A stretch of 64,000 nt of DNA from Chloroflexi bacterium TSY (lineage in GTDB: Bacteria; Chloroflexota; Anaerolineae; Caldilineales; Caldilineaceae), in contig JAHBNG010000009.1 in NCBI GenBank assembly GCA_019217005.1, positions 1-64,000 on the forward strand. Reading direction: 5' to 3'. The translations under genes were made by a program, and so were the position numbers. The notes below the pieces were generated by a model. The model saw nothing but the letters and a program-made list of their open reading frames with translations. It searched no databases and was not told the origin of the DNA. Positions 51,054 to 60,362 of this stretch are shown in pieces. Numbering within the stretch: the first letter of the stretch is position 1; each line of letters starts with the position of its first letter.

Positions 51054-52460
51054 TTAGACTTTGTCTCCTACACCAATCTGCCGGATCACAATCTCTTCTT
51101 CATCAGTCAATACGCTGATGCTATATTGACCACGCTGAAGCTTTCGGAAGATGAACTTGCCCTTCTCTGGTATTTCACCTTTCTCCCAAGCGATATTATC
51201 TGGGTCGATCTTGTGCAGAATGACTTGCTCTACATTCGTCACAAGCTGGCCATCATTGTCACGCACTTGTCCCGTCATCGTCCATGTCCGTGCTTGTCCT
51301 GGATCTTTTCGTGTACCAATATGAATCAGAACCTGGGGTGCCTGATAACGCAACATAGAACCACGTACGGCTTGCGGTAGAGTCGCTGGCGGTTGAAAAA
51401 TTGCTTCCACGATGCGTCTAATGAGTCCGGCTGGCTCAGCAAGCGGCACCTCATCAATTTGCTGCATTTGGGATAGTTCACGGCTGCACAATGGACATTG
51501 TTCTACATGCGCATGAATCACGAGTGCTTCTGTTCCCGTGGCTCGTTTTTCCTGATAGTCAATCAGCATCTCCACATCGGGGCAGCTTACCCGATAGAGA
51601 ATGGACATATAGGGCAACAAGCTATCTGCAAGCAACTTAGCAGCTTTCATACAGGAAAGGGCTGACTCAACCGCAGCTTTTTCCTCTGCTGTGGCCATTC
51701 CGGTAATGTAATCCAGCAACACTGCTTCGCCTACGTTACATTCTTCTGTCACAGTCTGATCCTTTTTATGGTCCGAATCATTCTTGATCATCCTAAACTC
51801 TAGAGATGCACCAGAATCAATTTTTCGGCGTGCAACCCCACTTTTATTTCTTAAGTCTTGCAACTCTTCATCCTTGCGCATTCTTCGACGAATCCGTTGA
51901 ATGATTTGGGACACTTCCTTCTTGTCAGGAAATGATTCGGGATATTGGTCGATAATCTGTTGCGTGCTGAATCCGTATTCGAAGCGCAAAAGATAAATCT
52001 GTCGCTCCTCGTCTGTCAGCAGCAGGCGCTTTATGCATTGTTGTATCTCCAGTCGAAGCTCGATGGAACTGATATGGCCTTCAGTTTTTGATGGAAATAG
52101 CTCTAATTCTTTGCGTTTACGTGCTTGCATAAACAAAGCATTTTTTGTGCATGTTCGTAAATAGGCTAAAACCGTATCCAACTGTTCGCCCTCGACAAGA
52201 CCAGGAATTGATGGGGCCTTTTTGCTGAAGCCAAGCCATGCATCCTGAACAATATCTTCTGGCTCCAAATCCTGTTGTTGACCGATCCATCTATACATAA
52301 GCGGTCCAAAGGTTGAGTATATTCCCTGCCACGCTAATTGATCGCCATTAAATGCTGCACGGAAAAGTTTAACGCATGCAGGGGATCTGCGTTCGTTCGT
52401 TTGTACAAAGCGCGAACGTTCTGCCTGACACTGACTGATAAGAGTTTCGATGTGGGACAT
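51054..52460 (-). CDS. ECF-like sigma factor fused to anti-sigma-type zinc-binding region
   Basis: A 468-aa protein. Residues ~31-85 resemble sigma-70 region 2 (AWQGIYSTFGPLMYRWIG; LEPEDIVQDAWLGF). Residues ~137-195 resemble region 4 (LLTDEERQIYLLRFEYGFST; EVSQIIQRIRRRM). A polar linker (200-245) leads to a helical segment LLDYITGMATAEEKAAVES, and then a zinc anti-sigma motif: C293 (CPDVEMLIDYQ) with H318-VEQ-C322-PL-C325. Residues ~375-465 are beta-rich (WTMTGQVRDNDGQLV; QRGQYSISVLTDEEEIVI), like a Big or carbohydrate-regulatory fold. Usual ECF factors have ~180-200 residues and a separate anti-sigma, so this is a fusion. The next gene is a TPR-CHAT protease. The arrangement suggests a self-inhibited sigma factor released by cleavage. 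Confidence 0.8.
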   Translation of the reverse strand: MSHIETLISQCQAERSRFVQTNERRSPACVKLFRAAFNGDQLAWQGIYSTFGPLMYRWIGQQQDLEPEDIVQDAWLGFSKKAPSIPGLVEGEQLDTVLAYLRTCTKNALFMQARKRKELELFPSKTEGHISSIELRLEIQQCIKRLLLTDEERQIYLLRFEYGFSTQQIIDQYPESFPDKKEVSQIIQRIRRRMRKDEELQDLRNKSGVARRKIDSGASLEFRMIKNDSDHKKDQTVTEECNVGEAVLLDYITGMATAEEKAAVESALSCMKAAKLLADSLLPYMSILYRVSCPDVEMLIDYQEKRATGTEALVIHAHVEQCPLCSRELSQMQQIDEVPLAEPAGLIRRIVEAIFQPPATLPQAVRGSMLRYQAPQVLIHIGTRKDPGQARTWTMTGQVRDNDGQLVTNVEQVILHKIDPDNIAWEKGEIPEKGKFIFRKLQRGQYSISVLTDEEEIVIRQIGVGDKV

Positions 52461-52509
52461 AGTCTGCCTATCGTTGTATAACTGAAATCGTAAATGGATA
52501 AAATCCGCG

Positions 52510-52585
52510 GCATCCCAAATTGCGTATAAATTCGCTTTCTATCAGAGAGGCCAACTCGCTTTTACACAATTCGTGGTGTACCACC
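52510..52585. repeat. Hairpin repeat, diverged family 1
   Basis: Arms GGCATCCCAAATTGCGTATA and TTTTACACAATTCGTGGTG form an imperfect inverted repeat 50 bases upstream of the sigma-factor gene start. Confidence 0.55.
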
Positions 52586-52948
52586 ATAAAATCAGACGTA
52601 TGAACGATGGAAAATTCTAAAATCAGACAATTGACCGCAAAATCACAAAAACAGGTTTACGGAAGTTATCGTATTTGGCTCAACAATAGTATATGCTATT
52701 GGCAATTGTTCGACCAATCATAATAGTAGATCTTCACAGTAGAACAAACTACGCTTGACTATTGCCATCGATAAATGTAGAGTGCCGCCAATATGTCACC
52801 GAAATATCCCTGATATACGCACTTAATACGATTATGGCGCGGACTATATGGCATGGGGCTTGCGTATATCGGACGCAGACCCTGCGCCAAGCGTGAATCC
52901 CGACCCCGCCGTATTATCCAGTGGCGATCTAGTCTATAGCAAGACCAA

Positions 52949-53125
52949 TGGTGGTATCTCAAATTGTGTGTAAACCTGGTTTCTCTAATAGAGAAGTCTC
53001 TTAAACTCCGTACTTTTGCAGCATTTTTAACTCTGGCAGAATTGCGGACGAAAGTACGAAGTTTAAACAATGTGACGATAAGAGAAATCAAGTCGCTTTT
53101 ACACAATTTGTGGTATACCGCCGAC
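52949..53125. repeat. Longer inverted repeat related to families 1 and 2
   Basis: Outer arms GGTGGTATCTCAAATTGTG and CACAATTTGTGGTATACCGC enclose a segment with a family-2 arm (CGAAGTTTAAACAATGTGAC). It ends 44 bases before the DUF1800 gene. No gene is seen in the 690-base gap 52461-53168. Confidence 0.6.
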
Positions 53126-53168
53126 CAGTTGACGATCTGCGAACGGCATGTCTGCTGTGGAGGTGTAT

Positions 53169-54896
53169 ATGAATCAGACACACAGAATAGAGACTGAAAA
53201 TCGGCCAAGTAATCAGCTAAATCGTCGAAGTGCGTTGCGAGCATTGGGAGCAACAGCTACAGCAACAGCTGTCTCGACAATGGTTCCAGCATCTGCGGCA
53301 GAAGCGCAGGAAGGGAGAGCCGATATCCCAACAATGCGTTCGTCTGAACGGCGAATGTTCTCAATGACGGGTGGGTTGCCTGATGTACCGGCATTGCCAG
53401 TTATTGCTCTCAACCGAATGGGATTTGGCCCGTCGCCAGGCGATTTTGCAGCATTTGATGCCCTGGGGAATACGCCAGATGAGCGCTTTCAGACCTACGT
53501 CGACCAGCAATTGAACCCCAACAGTATTCCCGATCCTGAGTGTGATGCAAAGCTAGCCGAACAAAATTTTGCGACATTGAATCTGAGTCTGGCCCAAACT
53601 TGGACCGCCTATGTGCGCAAAGATGGTGAACAGTATAAACAAAATGAACGCGCGCAAGCAGCGTTCGATATTGAAAAGGCAACATTTATTCGAGCCGTCT
53701 ACAGTAAACGTCAACTGCTCGAAGTACTAGTCGATCATTGGCACGACCACTTTAATGTTTACGGTTGGGAATATTGGACCGCTCCTGTCTGGAATCATTA
53801 TGATCGAGACGTGATTCGCCGATATGCTCTGGGCAATTTCCGTGAAATGCTGGAAGCCGTTGGGACATCCCCCGCTATGCTCTACTACTTGGATAATCAG
53901 TCGAATCGAGGTGGCGATCCCAACGAGAACTATGCACGTGAACTCTTTGAACTACATGGAATGGGCGCGGAAAATTATCTGGGCGTTCGCGATTCAAATG
54001 ACCCAGACATATTTGATGAAAATGGTGACCGCAAAGGCTATATTGATGCTGATGTCTATGGGGCCACAACCTGCTTTACCGGCTGGCGCATCAGCGGAGA
54101 TACGGGATTGTTTGAATATGACGACTCGATCCACTTTCCTTTTCAAAAGGTTCTGATGAACCAAGTCATCGATCCATTTGGTGGGATTCAGGATGGCAAA
54201 GATGTCTTTGACATCATCGTACAGCATCCCGGTACAGCTCGTTATGTTTGTCGCCGTTTGTGCCGTCGTCTGATTAGCGACAATCCACCTGAATCGGTTG
54301 TCGAAGCAGCCGCTGCCGTTTTTCGGGCCAATCTCACCGCCCCAGATCAATTGAAGAAAGTGGTTCGCACAATTTTGCTTTCTTCCGAATTCAAGATAAC
54401 CTGGGGAGAAAAGTTCAAACGTCCCTTCGAATTTGCAGTGAGTATCCTGCGCGCCACAAACGCTGATTTTATCCCTGATCGATATTTCTTTTATGCATAT
54501 GATTCGACAGGCCAGGCACTCTTTAATTGGCGTCCGCCTGATGGTTATCCAGACGTTAAAGATGCTTGGAGCAGTACAATGCCAATGCTGCAACGCTGGC
54601 GTCTTGCCAATTGGTTGGTTAGATGGGAATACCGTGAGGGACCCAATAAGGGACAACCCCGGCTCCCCCTCATTGCACAGACGCCAAGTGCCGTCAAGAC
54701 ACCGATTCAGCTTGTTGATTACTGGAGCAACCGTATTTTAGGGCGCACACTCCCGGCAGAAGAATATCAACCGATAGTCGATTTTATGGCCTTTGGGCGT
54801 AGTCCAACCCAAAATTTACCACAAGATGATCTGGAAGAACGTCTGCCTCACATGGTCGGACTGATCTTGATGGCGGTGTCATTTCAGTGGCGGTAG
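53169..54896 (+). CDS. DUF1800 family protein, Tat-exported
   Basis: A 575-aa protein. The ATG at 53169 follows GGAGGTG by 6 bases. The N-terminus has a twin-arginine signal (NRRSALRALGATATATAVST). The body carries DUF1800 blocks: LNRMGFGPSPGDFAAFDALG near the start, DHWHDHFNVYG, ENYARELFELHGMG, TCFTGWRISGD, RYVCRRLCRRLISDNPPESV, and GQALFNWRPPDGYPDVKDAW. DUF1800 genes regularly precede DUF1501 genes across several phyla, and so here: the next gene starts 27 bases downstream. The biochemical role is unestablished. The Tat signal indicates export after folding. Confidence 0.92.
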   Translation: MNQTHRIETENRPSNQLNRRSALRALGATATATAVSTMVPASAAEAQEGRADIPTMRSSERRMFSMTGGLPDVPALPVIALNRMGFGPSPGDFAAFDALGNTPDERFQTYVDQQLNPNSIPDPECDAKLAEQNFATLNLSLAQTWTAYVRKDGEQYKQNERAQAAFDIEKATFIRAVYSKRQLLEVLVDHWHDHFNVYGWEYWTAPVWNHYDRDVIRRYALGNFREMLEAVGTSPAMLYYLDNQSNRGGDPNENYARELFELHGMGAENYLGVRDSNDPDIFDENGDRKGYIDADVYGATTCFTGWRISGDTGLFEYDDSIHFPFQKVLMNQVIDPFGGIQDGKDVFDIIVQHPGTARYVCRRLCRRLISDNPPESVVEAAAAVFRANLTAPDQLKKVVRTILLSSEFKITWGEKFKRPFEFAVSILRATNADFIPDRYFFYAYDSTGQALFNWRPPDGYPDVKDAWSSTMPMLQRWRLANWLVRWEYREGPNKGQPRLPLIAQTPSAVKTPIQLVDYWSNRILGRTLPAEEYQPIVDFMAFGRSPTQNLPQDDLEERLPHMVGLILMAVSFQWR

Positions 54897-54923
54897 TATG
54901 TGGAGTACAGGAGAAGTTAGATT

Positions 54924-56664
54924 ATGCGTACAGTAAACCGACGAAGATTCATGGTGGGTTGCTCTGCTGCCATAGCGGCCATGGCCGGTGCTCGGTTGAG
55001 CCACATCGCGTTTGGCAGTCCAGAGCTAGAACCATTTCAGGATATTTTATTGATCATTTTTTTACGGGGTGGAATGGATGGCCTAAACGTTGTGCCCATT
55101 ATTGCCGGTCCAGATCGTGGAATATATGAAGCAAATCGAGCGGAAATTGCCATTCCCACCAGCGGCAACAATGCAGCCATTAATCTGGATGATCAATTTG
55201 GTCTCCATGCTGGAATGGCTCCACTATATGAGCTGTACCAAGATGGTAAATTTGCCATTATACATGGTGCAGGGATGAAAAGTGGTACACGTAGCCACTT
55301 TGATGCCATGCAGTACATGGAATTGGGAACTCCAGATCAAAAGAGCAGCCACACGGGCTGGCTGATACGATATCTCAACACAGCCGGCAATCTGGGAGAA
55401 GGCGTGATTATGCCCGCTCTCTCTGTCGGAAACCAGCAACCAACCTCATTAGCTGGCAGTGGCGAAGCCATTGGCATGACAAGCCCAAAGGACTTCGCAT
55501 TTGGCGGTCATGGGAAGTATGAAGATTGGCAACGGCTGGCAATGCGCAGCATCTATACAGGCGATAGTTGGTTACATCAATCTGGTCTCCAAACCCTGGA
55601 TGCCATTGATCTCTTGGAGTTTAGTGATCCTGGGGACTATAGACCCAGTAGATCCAAATTTCAGGTTTTGAGAGAGAATTCTGGCTAAACAGTTGACATA
55701 AATACAAATTTGCCGGTCGATATCTAGTTTTTGCGTTAGATTTGGGCGATTTTCAGATATGAAATAGGTTGTTTTCTGTAACCGAAATCTGAATAAATGA
55801 CTCCAAAATCCCTGCAATCTCGACTGAAAATAGCCAAAAACGCCAAATTTGGATCTACTGAGACCAGATAATGGAGCCGCATATCCAAACAATAGTTTTG
55901 GGCGAAACTTACAAGCCGTTGCACAAATGGTCAAATTACAGCTCGGTATGCGTGTTGCAACGATCGATCTAGGCGGTTGGGATACCCATGATAGTCAAGG
56001 TGAAGATGGTGGCGGCTACTTCTTCAATCATTTACAGTCGCTTGCAACGGGACTGAAAGCTTTTCATACCGATCTAAGCAACAATCCCAATGGGAGTGAT
56101 AACGGTCGTCGGATTACAACTGTCGTGATGAGCGAATTTGGCCGTAGCTTGAAAGAGAATGGCAGTCGCGGTACCGATCATGGACATGGTAATGTCATGT
56201 TTGTACTTGGTGATCAGGTTAAAGGTGGCAAGGTACATGGCGAATGGCCCGGTCTTGGCCCGGACCGATTGTATGATAATCGTGATTTGGCGATCAACAC
56301 GGATTATCGCCGCGTCTTGAGTGAAATTTTAATACGACGGATGACGAATCCGAATCTAGGGATCATTTTTCCTGGCTATACAGGCTACGAACCCTTGGAT
56401 ATCGTGGCAGGAGCAGACTTGGAGCCAAATTATAATCCTGCTGAAGTGACGCCAACGCCGACATCAAACCCGGAGGCAACACCAACTTCGACGCCGACAC
56501 GCTGGCCTGGAACAGTCATCAACCCACCGACCCCAACGCCTGTTCCCACCGACCCACAAATGCCGACCCCAACCTCCACGCCTGCGCCAACCTCCACACC
56601 ACCGGTCAATCAAAACCCAGATGAGTTGGACGAACGAGTCTATATTCCAATTGTGAAGCGTTAG
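54924..56664 (+). pseudogene. DUF1501 (sulfatase-like) exported protein, split by a MITE
   Basis: The gene has a Tat signal (NRRRFMVGCSAAIAAMAGAR) and DUF1501 blocks: DILLIIFLRGGMDGLNVVPI, FGLHAGMAPLYELYQDGKFA, GAGMKSGTRSHFDAMQYME, VATIDLGGWDTHDSQGEDGG and TTVVMSEFGRSLKENGSRGT with DHGHG. A TPTPTS linker follows and the end is VYIPIVKR. Between GDYRP and DNGAAYPNN a 215-bp element plus a 5-bp duplication (55646-55865) adds stops. Removing these 220 bases restores a continuous 506-residue frame. DUF1501 proteins belong to the alkaline-phosphatase/sulfatase fold and pair with DUF1800. As it stands, a 254-aa fragment is made, and the downstream part has an in-frame ATG inside the element's border. 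Confidence 0.9.
55646..55860. mobile_element. MITE-like element, 215 bp, inside the DUF1501 gene
   Basis: Perfect 16-bp terminal inverted repeats CAGTAGATCCAAATTT bound the element. AGACC is duplicated on both sides (55641-55645 and 55861-55865). The interior is AT-rich with no plausible gene. This is a non-autonomous element mobilised by a transposase encoded elsewhere. Confidence 0.92.
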
Positions 56665-56692
56665 AGATTGAAAGCAGATCTAAACTGATTGA

Positions 56693-56739
56693 GCGGATTT
56701 TCGCCGATTTTGTCAGAAAAAAAACCTGTGAAAATCCGC
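56693..56739. repeat. Hairpin after the DUF1501 gene
   Basis: A 10-bp inverted repeat GCGGATTTTC/GAAAATCCGC around a 27-base loop, about 30 bases past the stop. No T-run follows directly, so it may stabilise the mRNA 3' end or be part of an interspersed repeat (TCTGTGTTATCTGCGTTC follows). Confidence 0.55.
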
Positions 56740-56959
56740 CAGCTCTGTGTTATCTGCGTTCTATTTCAGCTTCTCTGACGGAACGTGCAAACACAGTGAA
56801 GTTTTTTTGGGGCCAGATCTTTACGAAAATTATGTTTGATTTCAGTCGAGGAGCGGGAATTGCTATCTTATCCTGAAGTTTGTCATTTTCGCTATCCTAT
56901 TCTATGATCGACTCTCGAACTTAAAATTTTGCTGCGGTTGTGATGAGACAGGAGCGAAG

Positions 56960-57289
56960 ATGATGCGATCACTGCTCTATCGACTCTATGTACGGCTCAT
57001 GTTGCTGAGGGTTCATGCTGGTCAATGGCTCTACCAACTTTATCTCAGCAGACGAAAATCAGATTTGGCCGAGGCAGATCTGAGCTACTTGAATTTGAGC
57101 GGAACAAATCTAAGCGGCGCTGATCTGCGCAACGCTAATTTGAGGCGCTGCGATTTAACAGATGTGAACTTCACCGGTGCCGATCTGAGTGGTGCTGATT
57201 TGACAGCCGCGCTTGTCACCGAGAAACAGCTTGCGAAAGCGGCATCGCTCAGTGGTACAACCTTGCCAGACGGAACGGTTCATATTTGA
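56960..57289 (+). CDS. Pentapeptide-repeat protein
   Basis: A 109-aa protein. The ATG at 56960 follows AGGAG by 6 bases. After a ~35-residue amphipathic N-terminus (YRLYVRLMLLRVHAGQWLYQ) come pentapeptide repeats of the A(D/N)LxX type: ADLSYLNLSGTNLSGADLRN, ANLRRCDLTDVNFTGADLSG, ADLTAAL. These form a right-handed beta-helix. The repeat part covers about eight units and is too short for a gyrase-protecting Qnr protein. The N-terminal helix may bind membrane. Its last 10 bases overlap tail-to-tail with the lactonase gene. Confidence 0.85.
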   Translation: MMRSLLYRLYVRLMLLRVHAGQWLYQLYLSRRKSDLAEADLSYLNLSGTNLSGADLRNANLRRCDLTDVNFTGADLSGADLTAALVTEKQLAKAASLSGTTLPDGTVHI

Positions 57290-58302
57290 GGCGCTAGAAT
57301 CATCACCCACATAGGTCTCTCGCCAATTTCGTAGGTTTCAATTGAGTGCAGCAAGCCGCTCTGTGGATCAATTCGGTAGCCAGCAAGCCGACCGGATCCT
57401 TGGCCCGCTGCGTATAGGAAACGCCCAGATGGGTCAAGACCAAAGGTGCGAGGAATTGGCTCGGTGGATTGCCGCCCCAACGTAGTAAGTTCGCCTGTCT
57501 CTTCATGAATGGCAAAGCAGGCAATGCTATCGTGTCCGCGATTGCTGATGTAGAGAAAGCGACCGTGTGGATGAATATGGATTTGGGCGCAGGTATTCTT
57601 GTCGCGATACCCATCGGGCAATGTTGAGAGGGTCTGGAAGGATTTCAAGGTTCCGGCGTTGGGATCAAGTCGATATGCCGTTACGCTGGATCCATTTTCG
57701 TTGGAGAAGTAGAGGAACTCTTTCGTTGGGTGAAAGACAAAATGGCGTGGTCCCTCACCTGCTGGCGGTTTCAGCACTGGAACAGCATTCGGCGTCAGCA
57801 TCCCCGTTTTGACATCAAAAGTAAATTGATAGATCGCATTTGGCTCCACTGTATGGGGCACAAAGACAAATTGATTCGAGCGATCTGTCTGGATACAGTG
57901 TGCGTGCTCAGCTGTGGTAAGCACAATCATTGGTTGCTGGCCGATTACACCATCGGTGGCAATGGGATGAACCGCAACCTGACCTGCGCCATAGTAGGAA
58001 GAGAGCAGGAAGCGTCCTGAGCGATCGGCGGCTAAGTAGCAAGGATCGGCCTCTAACTTTACGGATGTACCGTGGGGAGAAAGTGCCCCATTTCTGTGAT
58101 CGATGCGAAAGGTGACGATCTCTTTGGTGGAACGCAGTCCAACGAAGAGGAAATTTTGCGTCGGATCGACTGCAAGCGGACCTGGTGCTCCGGTCAATCG
58201 TACTTCGCTCTGGTATGCCAGACGCCCCGTTTCCGGATCCATTTGAAAGATGAGGAGTTTGTTCTCGCCGCCGATTGCGATATACGCATAGTGATTTGGC
58301 AT
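57280..58302 (-). CDS. Lactonase-type seven-bladed beta-propeller (6-phosphogluconolactonase-like)
   Basis: A 340-aa protein. The ATG at 58302 follows AAGGA by 8 bases. It has the repeated blade pattern of the lactonase/YbhE family: YAYIAIGGENKLLIFQMDPE, VDPTQNFLFVGLRSTKEIVT, ADRSGRFLLSSYYGAGQVAV, GEGPRHFVFHPTKEFLYFSN, IHPHGRFLYISNRGHDSIAC and GLDPSGRFLYAAGQGSGRLA. YbhE/Pgl hydrolyses 6-phosphogluconolactone in the pentose phosphate pathway; close relatives act on other lactones, so the substrate is not certain. There is no signal peptide. It is convergent with the pentapeptide gene. Confidence 0.85.
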   Translation of the reverse strand: MPNHYAYIAIGGENKLLIFQMDPETGRLAYQSEVRLTGAPGPLAVDPTQNFLFVGLRSTKEIVTFRIDHRNGALSPHGTSVKLEADPCYLAADRSGRFLLSSYYGAGQVAVHPIATDGVIGQQPMIVLTTAEHAHCIQTDRSNQFVFVPHTVEPNAIYQFTFDVKTGMLTPNAVPVLKPPAGEGPRHFVFHPTKEFLYFSNENGSSVTAYRLDPNAGTLKSFQTLSTLPDGYRDKNTCAQIHIHPHGRFLYISNRGHDSIACFAIHEETGELTTLGRQSTEPIPRTFGLDPSGRFLYAAGQGSGRLAGYRIDPQSGLLHSIETYEIGERPMWVMILAPQI

Positions 58303-58321
58303 GGATGAATTCCTTATAGCC

Positions 58322-58515
58322 ACCCCACTTAAACTTCGGGCAATTGTCTCTCGACAAAAAGCTGTCCTATTGTCCGAAGTGGCTCAACAGGATCTCATGT
58401 AGTAGACTCGCTTTGGTTTCGATACGACTTCGTCACTCAACCGGCACTAATCTTCCTGCCCTTTGTCAACCACATGAATTCCCAAAGAGCCTCCGAAGTT
58501 TAAATGGCGTCTTTA
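58322..58515. repeat. Family-2 inverted repeat with nested interspersed repeat
   Basis: Outer arms CCACTTAAACTTCGGGCAAT and CCGAAGTTTAAATGG enclose the segment shared with 43624-43725. The following part (GACATTTGCTCACGAAGTGG) resembles the 8.8-9.3 kb gap. No gene is seen here. Confidence 0.55.
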
Positions 58516-58670
58516 TTAGCCGTGAGTAAATCCTAGGAACCGCTGACATTTGCTCACGAAGTGGGTGTACAGAACCTAGTCATGGTGAATCGTAACCCAA
58601 AATACCTTCAATCTCGGAAGTCTGTCAAGTCTTTCACTCTCTCGAACTGACATAGAAGACGAACAATTGC

Positions 58671-60362
58671 TTATGGCGCTGGGGTCCAAGTGGGCGTCGG
58701 CGGAATATGATGCATCGGTGGCGTTGGTCTATTCGTTGGTGGCTGAGGGATGTCAGTTGATGCCTCTACTGGACGTGTCCAAGTGGGCGTTGGATCCATG
58801 AAGGGGGTTGGTCGTGCGGGAGTTGGGGTCCAAGTCGAAGCCAAAGATTCGGCAGTAAGTGTGGCCGTTGGGAGAATGGTTGGTAACGGTGTGGATGTCG
58901 CAGATTTGCTCTCGTATAGGCGCAAATGAATGGTCGGAAATGTTTGGTTCAGCTCCAATGATAGGTTAGTACCTGGAGGGAGTTTGCGATCTGACCGACT
59001 ATCGATGGGATCTGATTCATAGGTGAGGTTGCATAATCGATCGGTTAGTTTGATGTAAAGAGTTGAGAGAAGAGTAGCATCATCTGTGATACGAAACTGT
59101 ACTTTGTCCAAGACGCTCAGTGGGTCCGGCGTACAGATTGGATAGACCTGACTCTCTGCGAGATAGATATTCACCCAAGTACGTGGCGCACCTGGTCTCC
59201 CCCCACAAGCAGGTAAATCTAGGGCCGGAGCAAAAAGTTCGGTGGGGTAGGCACTGCTATTCAGAATCGTCATGCGGAAGAGTATGGCATCGTCATTCTG
59301 CTCCCAAGCGGTGAGCGCCAATTCGGGTTTGGGTAGGTCTTGATAACACTCAAACGGAAGGGGTACGGTAACAGTTGGCGTTACTCGAATGGTTGGGGTT
59401 GCCATGACAGTCGGTGACGGTAAGGGTTTCGTTGGTTTCAACATAGGTGTCCAAGTTGCGGTTGCTGGAATTGATGGCAATGTAGCTGTGTGTGTTGGTC
59501 TGCTTGGTCTATTAGGCGGATTCCGTATCGGATGAGGGGTGGACATTGGCGGCGATTCTCGCTGCGTGGTTGGTATAAGAATTGCTGCGAATGATGGCGT
59601 GTGCGTTGGTGCGGCCAGCTGTGTTGTATCGGTTACAGACTTATTTGTAGCCAGTGGCGGAGGTGTTTGTTGAGGAGGTTGAGCGGTTAATGTCTCAATG
59701 ATTGAGGTACCGACATCGCGGGCTGTAGCTGTGGCAGATAAATCTGCAGTTGCGATGGTCACTTGGTAAAAGGGAGGCGTCGGTGTTTCAGACTCTAGCG
59801 GCGATGGTTCTTGTCTTGAGGTAACGAGCGTTGCCAACGGGAATGTTGGCGTCGGGGTCACAGTTGGCGTCGGTGCATGATCGGCAGAAGGTTGCGTTTG
59901 CCCAAAGACTTTGGAGACGAATTTATCAATTATTGCGTCGATCAATTTCTCTCGATAATTGTCTAATTTCCGATCTATTTTCGCCAGGTTGAACCCATCC
60001 AGCTCAAAATGATTCTCGATCAGCTCCGTAAATTCCATCGTTTGTCTTGCGACCACGAATCGATTGCTTTTGCTGCTATATTGATCGGCGAGAATTTGCA
60101 CCACTTTTTGGTCAGTTAGATAGTGATCGGAATTTTTGACAGTCGGTGGGATTGACTTTAAGGCTCCAGATTCACCGAACTCCACATGGAACAAAGTAGA
60201 ATACTTAGCCAAGGCGCTCACCGTATGCGCTGTTGGTAGCACAAATGAGATCGAATCTAATAACCGAATTGGTTCCATCAAACCAAACAGCCCCGTCGAT
60301 GCAAGGACAACGGTAACTGTCAACGTAACAAAAAAGCGCGCGAAACGCCTATGCTTGTCCAT
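58671..60362 (-). CDS. Membrane-anchored Thr/Pro-rich protein with central beta domain
   Basis: A 563-aa protein. One N-terminal membrane segment (FFVTLTVTVVLASTGLFGLM, residues ~10-30) is followed by a helical region to ~165 (KLDNYREKLIDAIIDKFVSK). A long Thr/Pro linker of TPTPT repeats covers ~165-345. A Cys-containing beta domain follows at ~345-485 (ALTAWEQNDDAILFRMTILN; RTWVNIYLAESQVYPIC), then a second Thr/Pro tail (SPTPTWTPAP type). The same layout occurs in the neighbouring gene at 60866-62977, so they are tandem paralogs. Likely a surface protein with stalk-like linkers; function unknown. No Shine-Dalgarno is visible. Confidence 0.75.
   Translation of the reverse strand: MDKHRRFARFFVTLTVTVVLASTGLFGLMEPIRLLDSISFVLPTAHTVSALAKYSTLFHVEFGESGALKSIPPTVKNSDHYLTDQKVVQILADQYSSKSNRFVVARQTMEFTELIENHFELDGFNLAKIDRKLDNYREKLIDAIIDKFVSKVFGQTQPSADHAPTPTVTPTPTFPLATLVTSRQEPSPLESETPTPPFYQVTIATADLSATATARDVGTSIIETLTAQPPQQTPPPLATNKSVTDTTQLAAPTHTPSFAAILIPTTQRESPPMSTPHPIRNPPNRPSRPTHTATLPSIPATATWTPMLKPTKPLPSPTVMATPTIRVTPTVTVPLPFECYQDLPKPELALTAWEQNDDAILFRMTILNSSAYPTELFAPALDLPACGGRPGAPRTWVNIYLAESQVYPICTPDPLSVLDKVQFRITDDATLLSTLYIKLTDRLCNLTYESDPIDSRSDRKLPPGTNLSLELNQTFPTIHLRLYESKSATSTPLPTILPTATLTAESLASTWTPTPARPTPFMDPTPTWTRPVEASTDIPQPPTNRPTPPMHHIPPTPTWTPAP

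Noticed and set aside
55572..55934. Minus-strand 120-aa ORF across the DUF1501 interruption
   Set aside because: It covers the MITE and the flanking coding sequence on the opposite strand, has no ribosome binding site, and is explained by the element's inverted ends.
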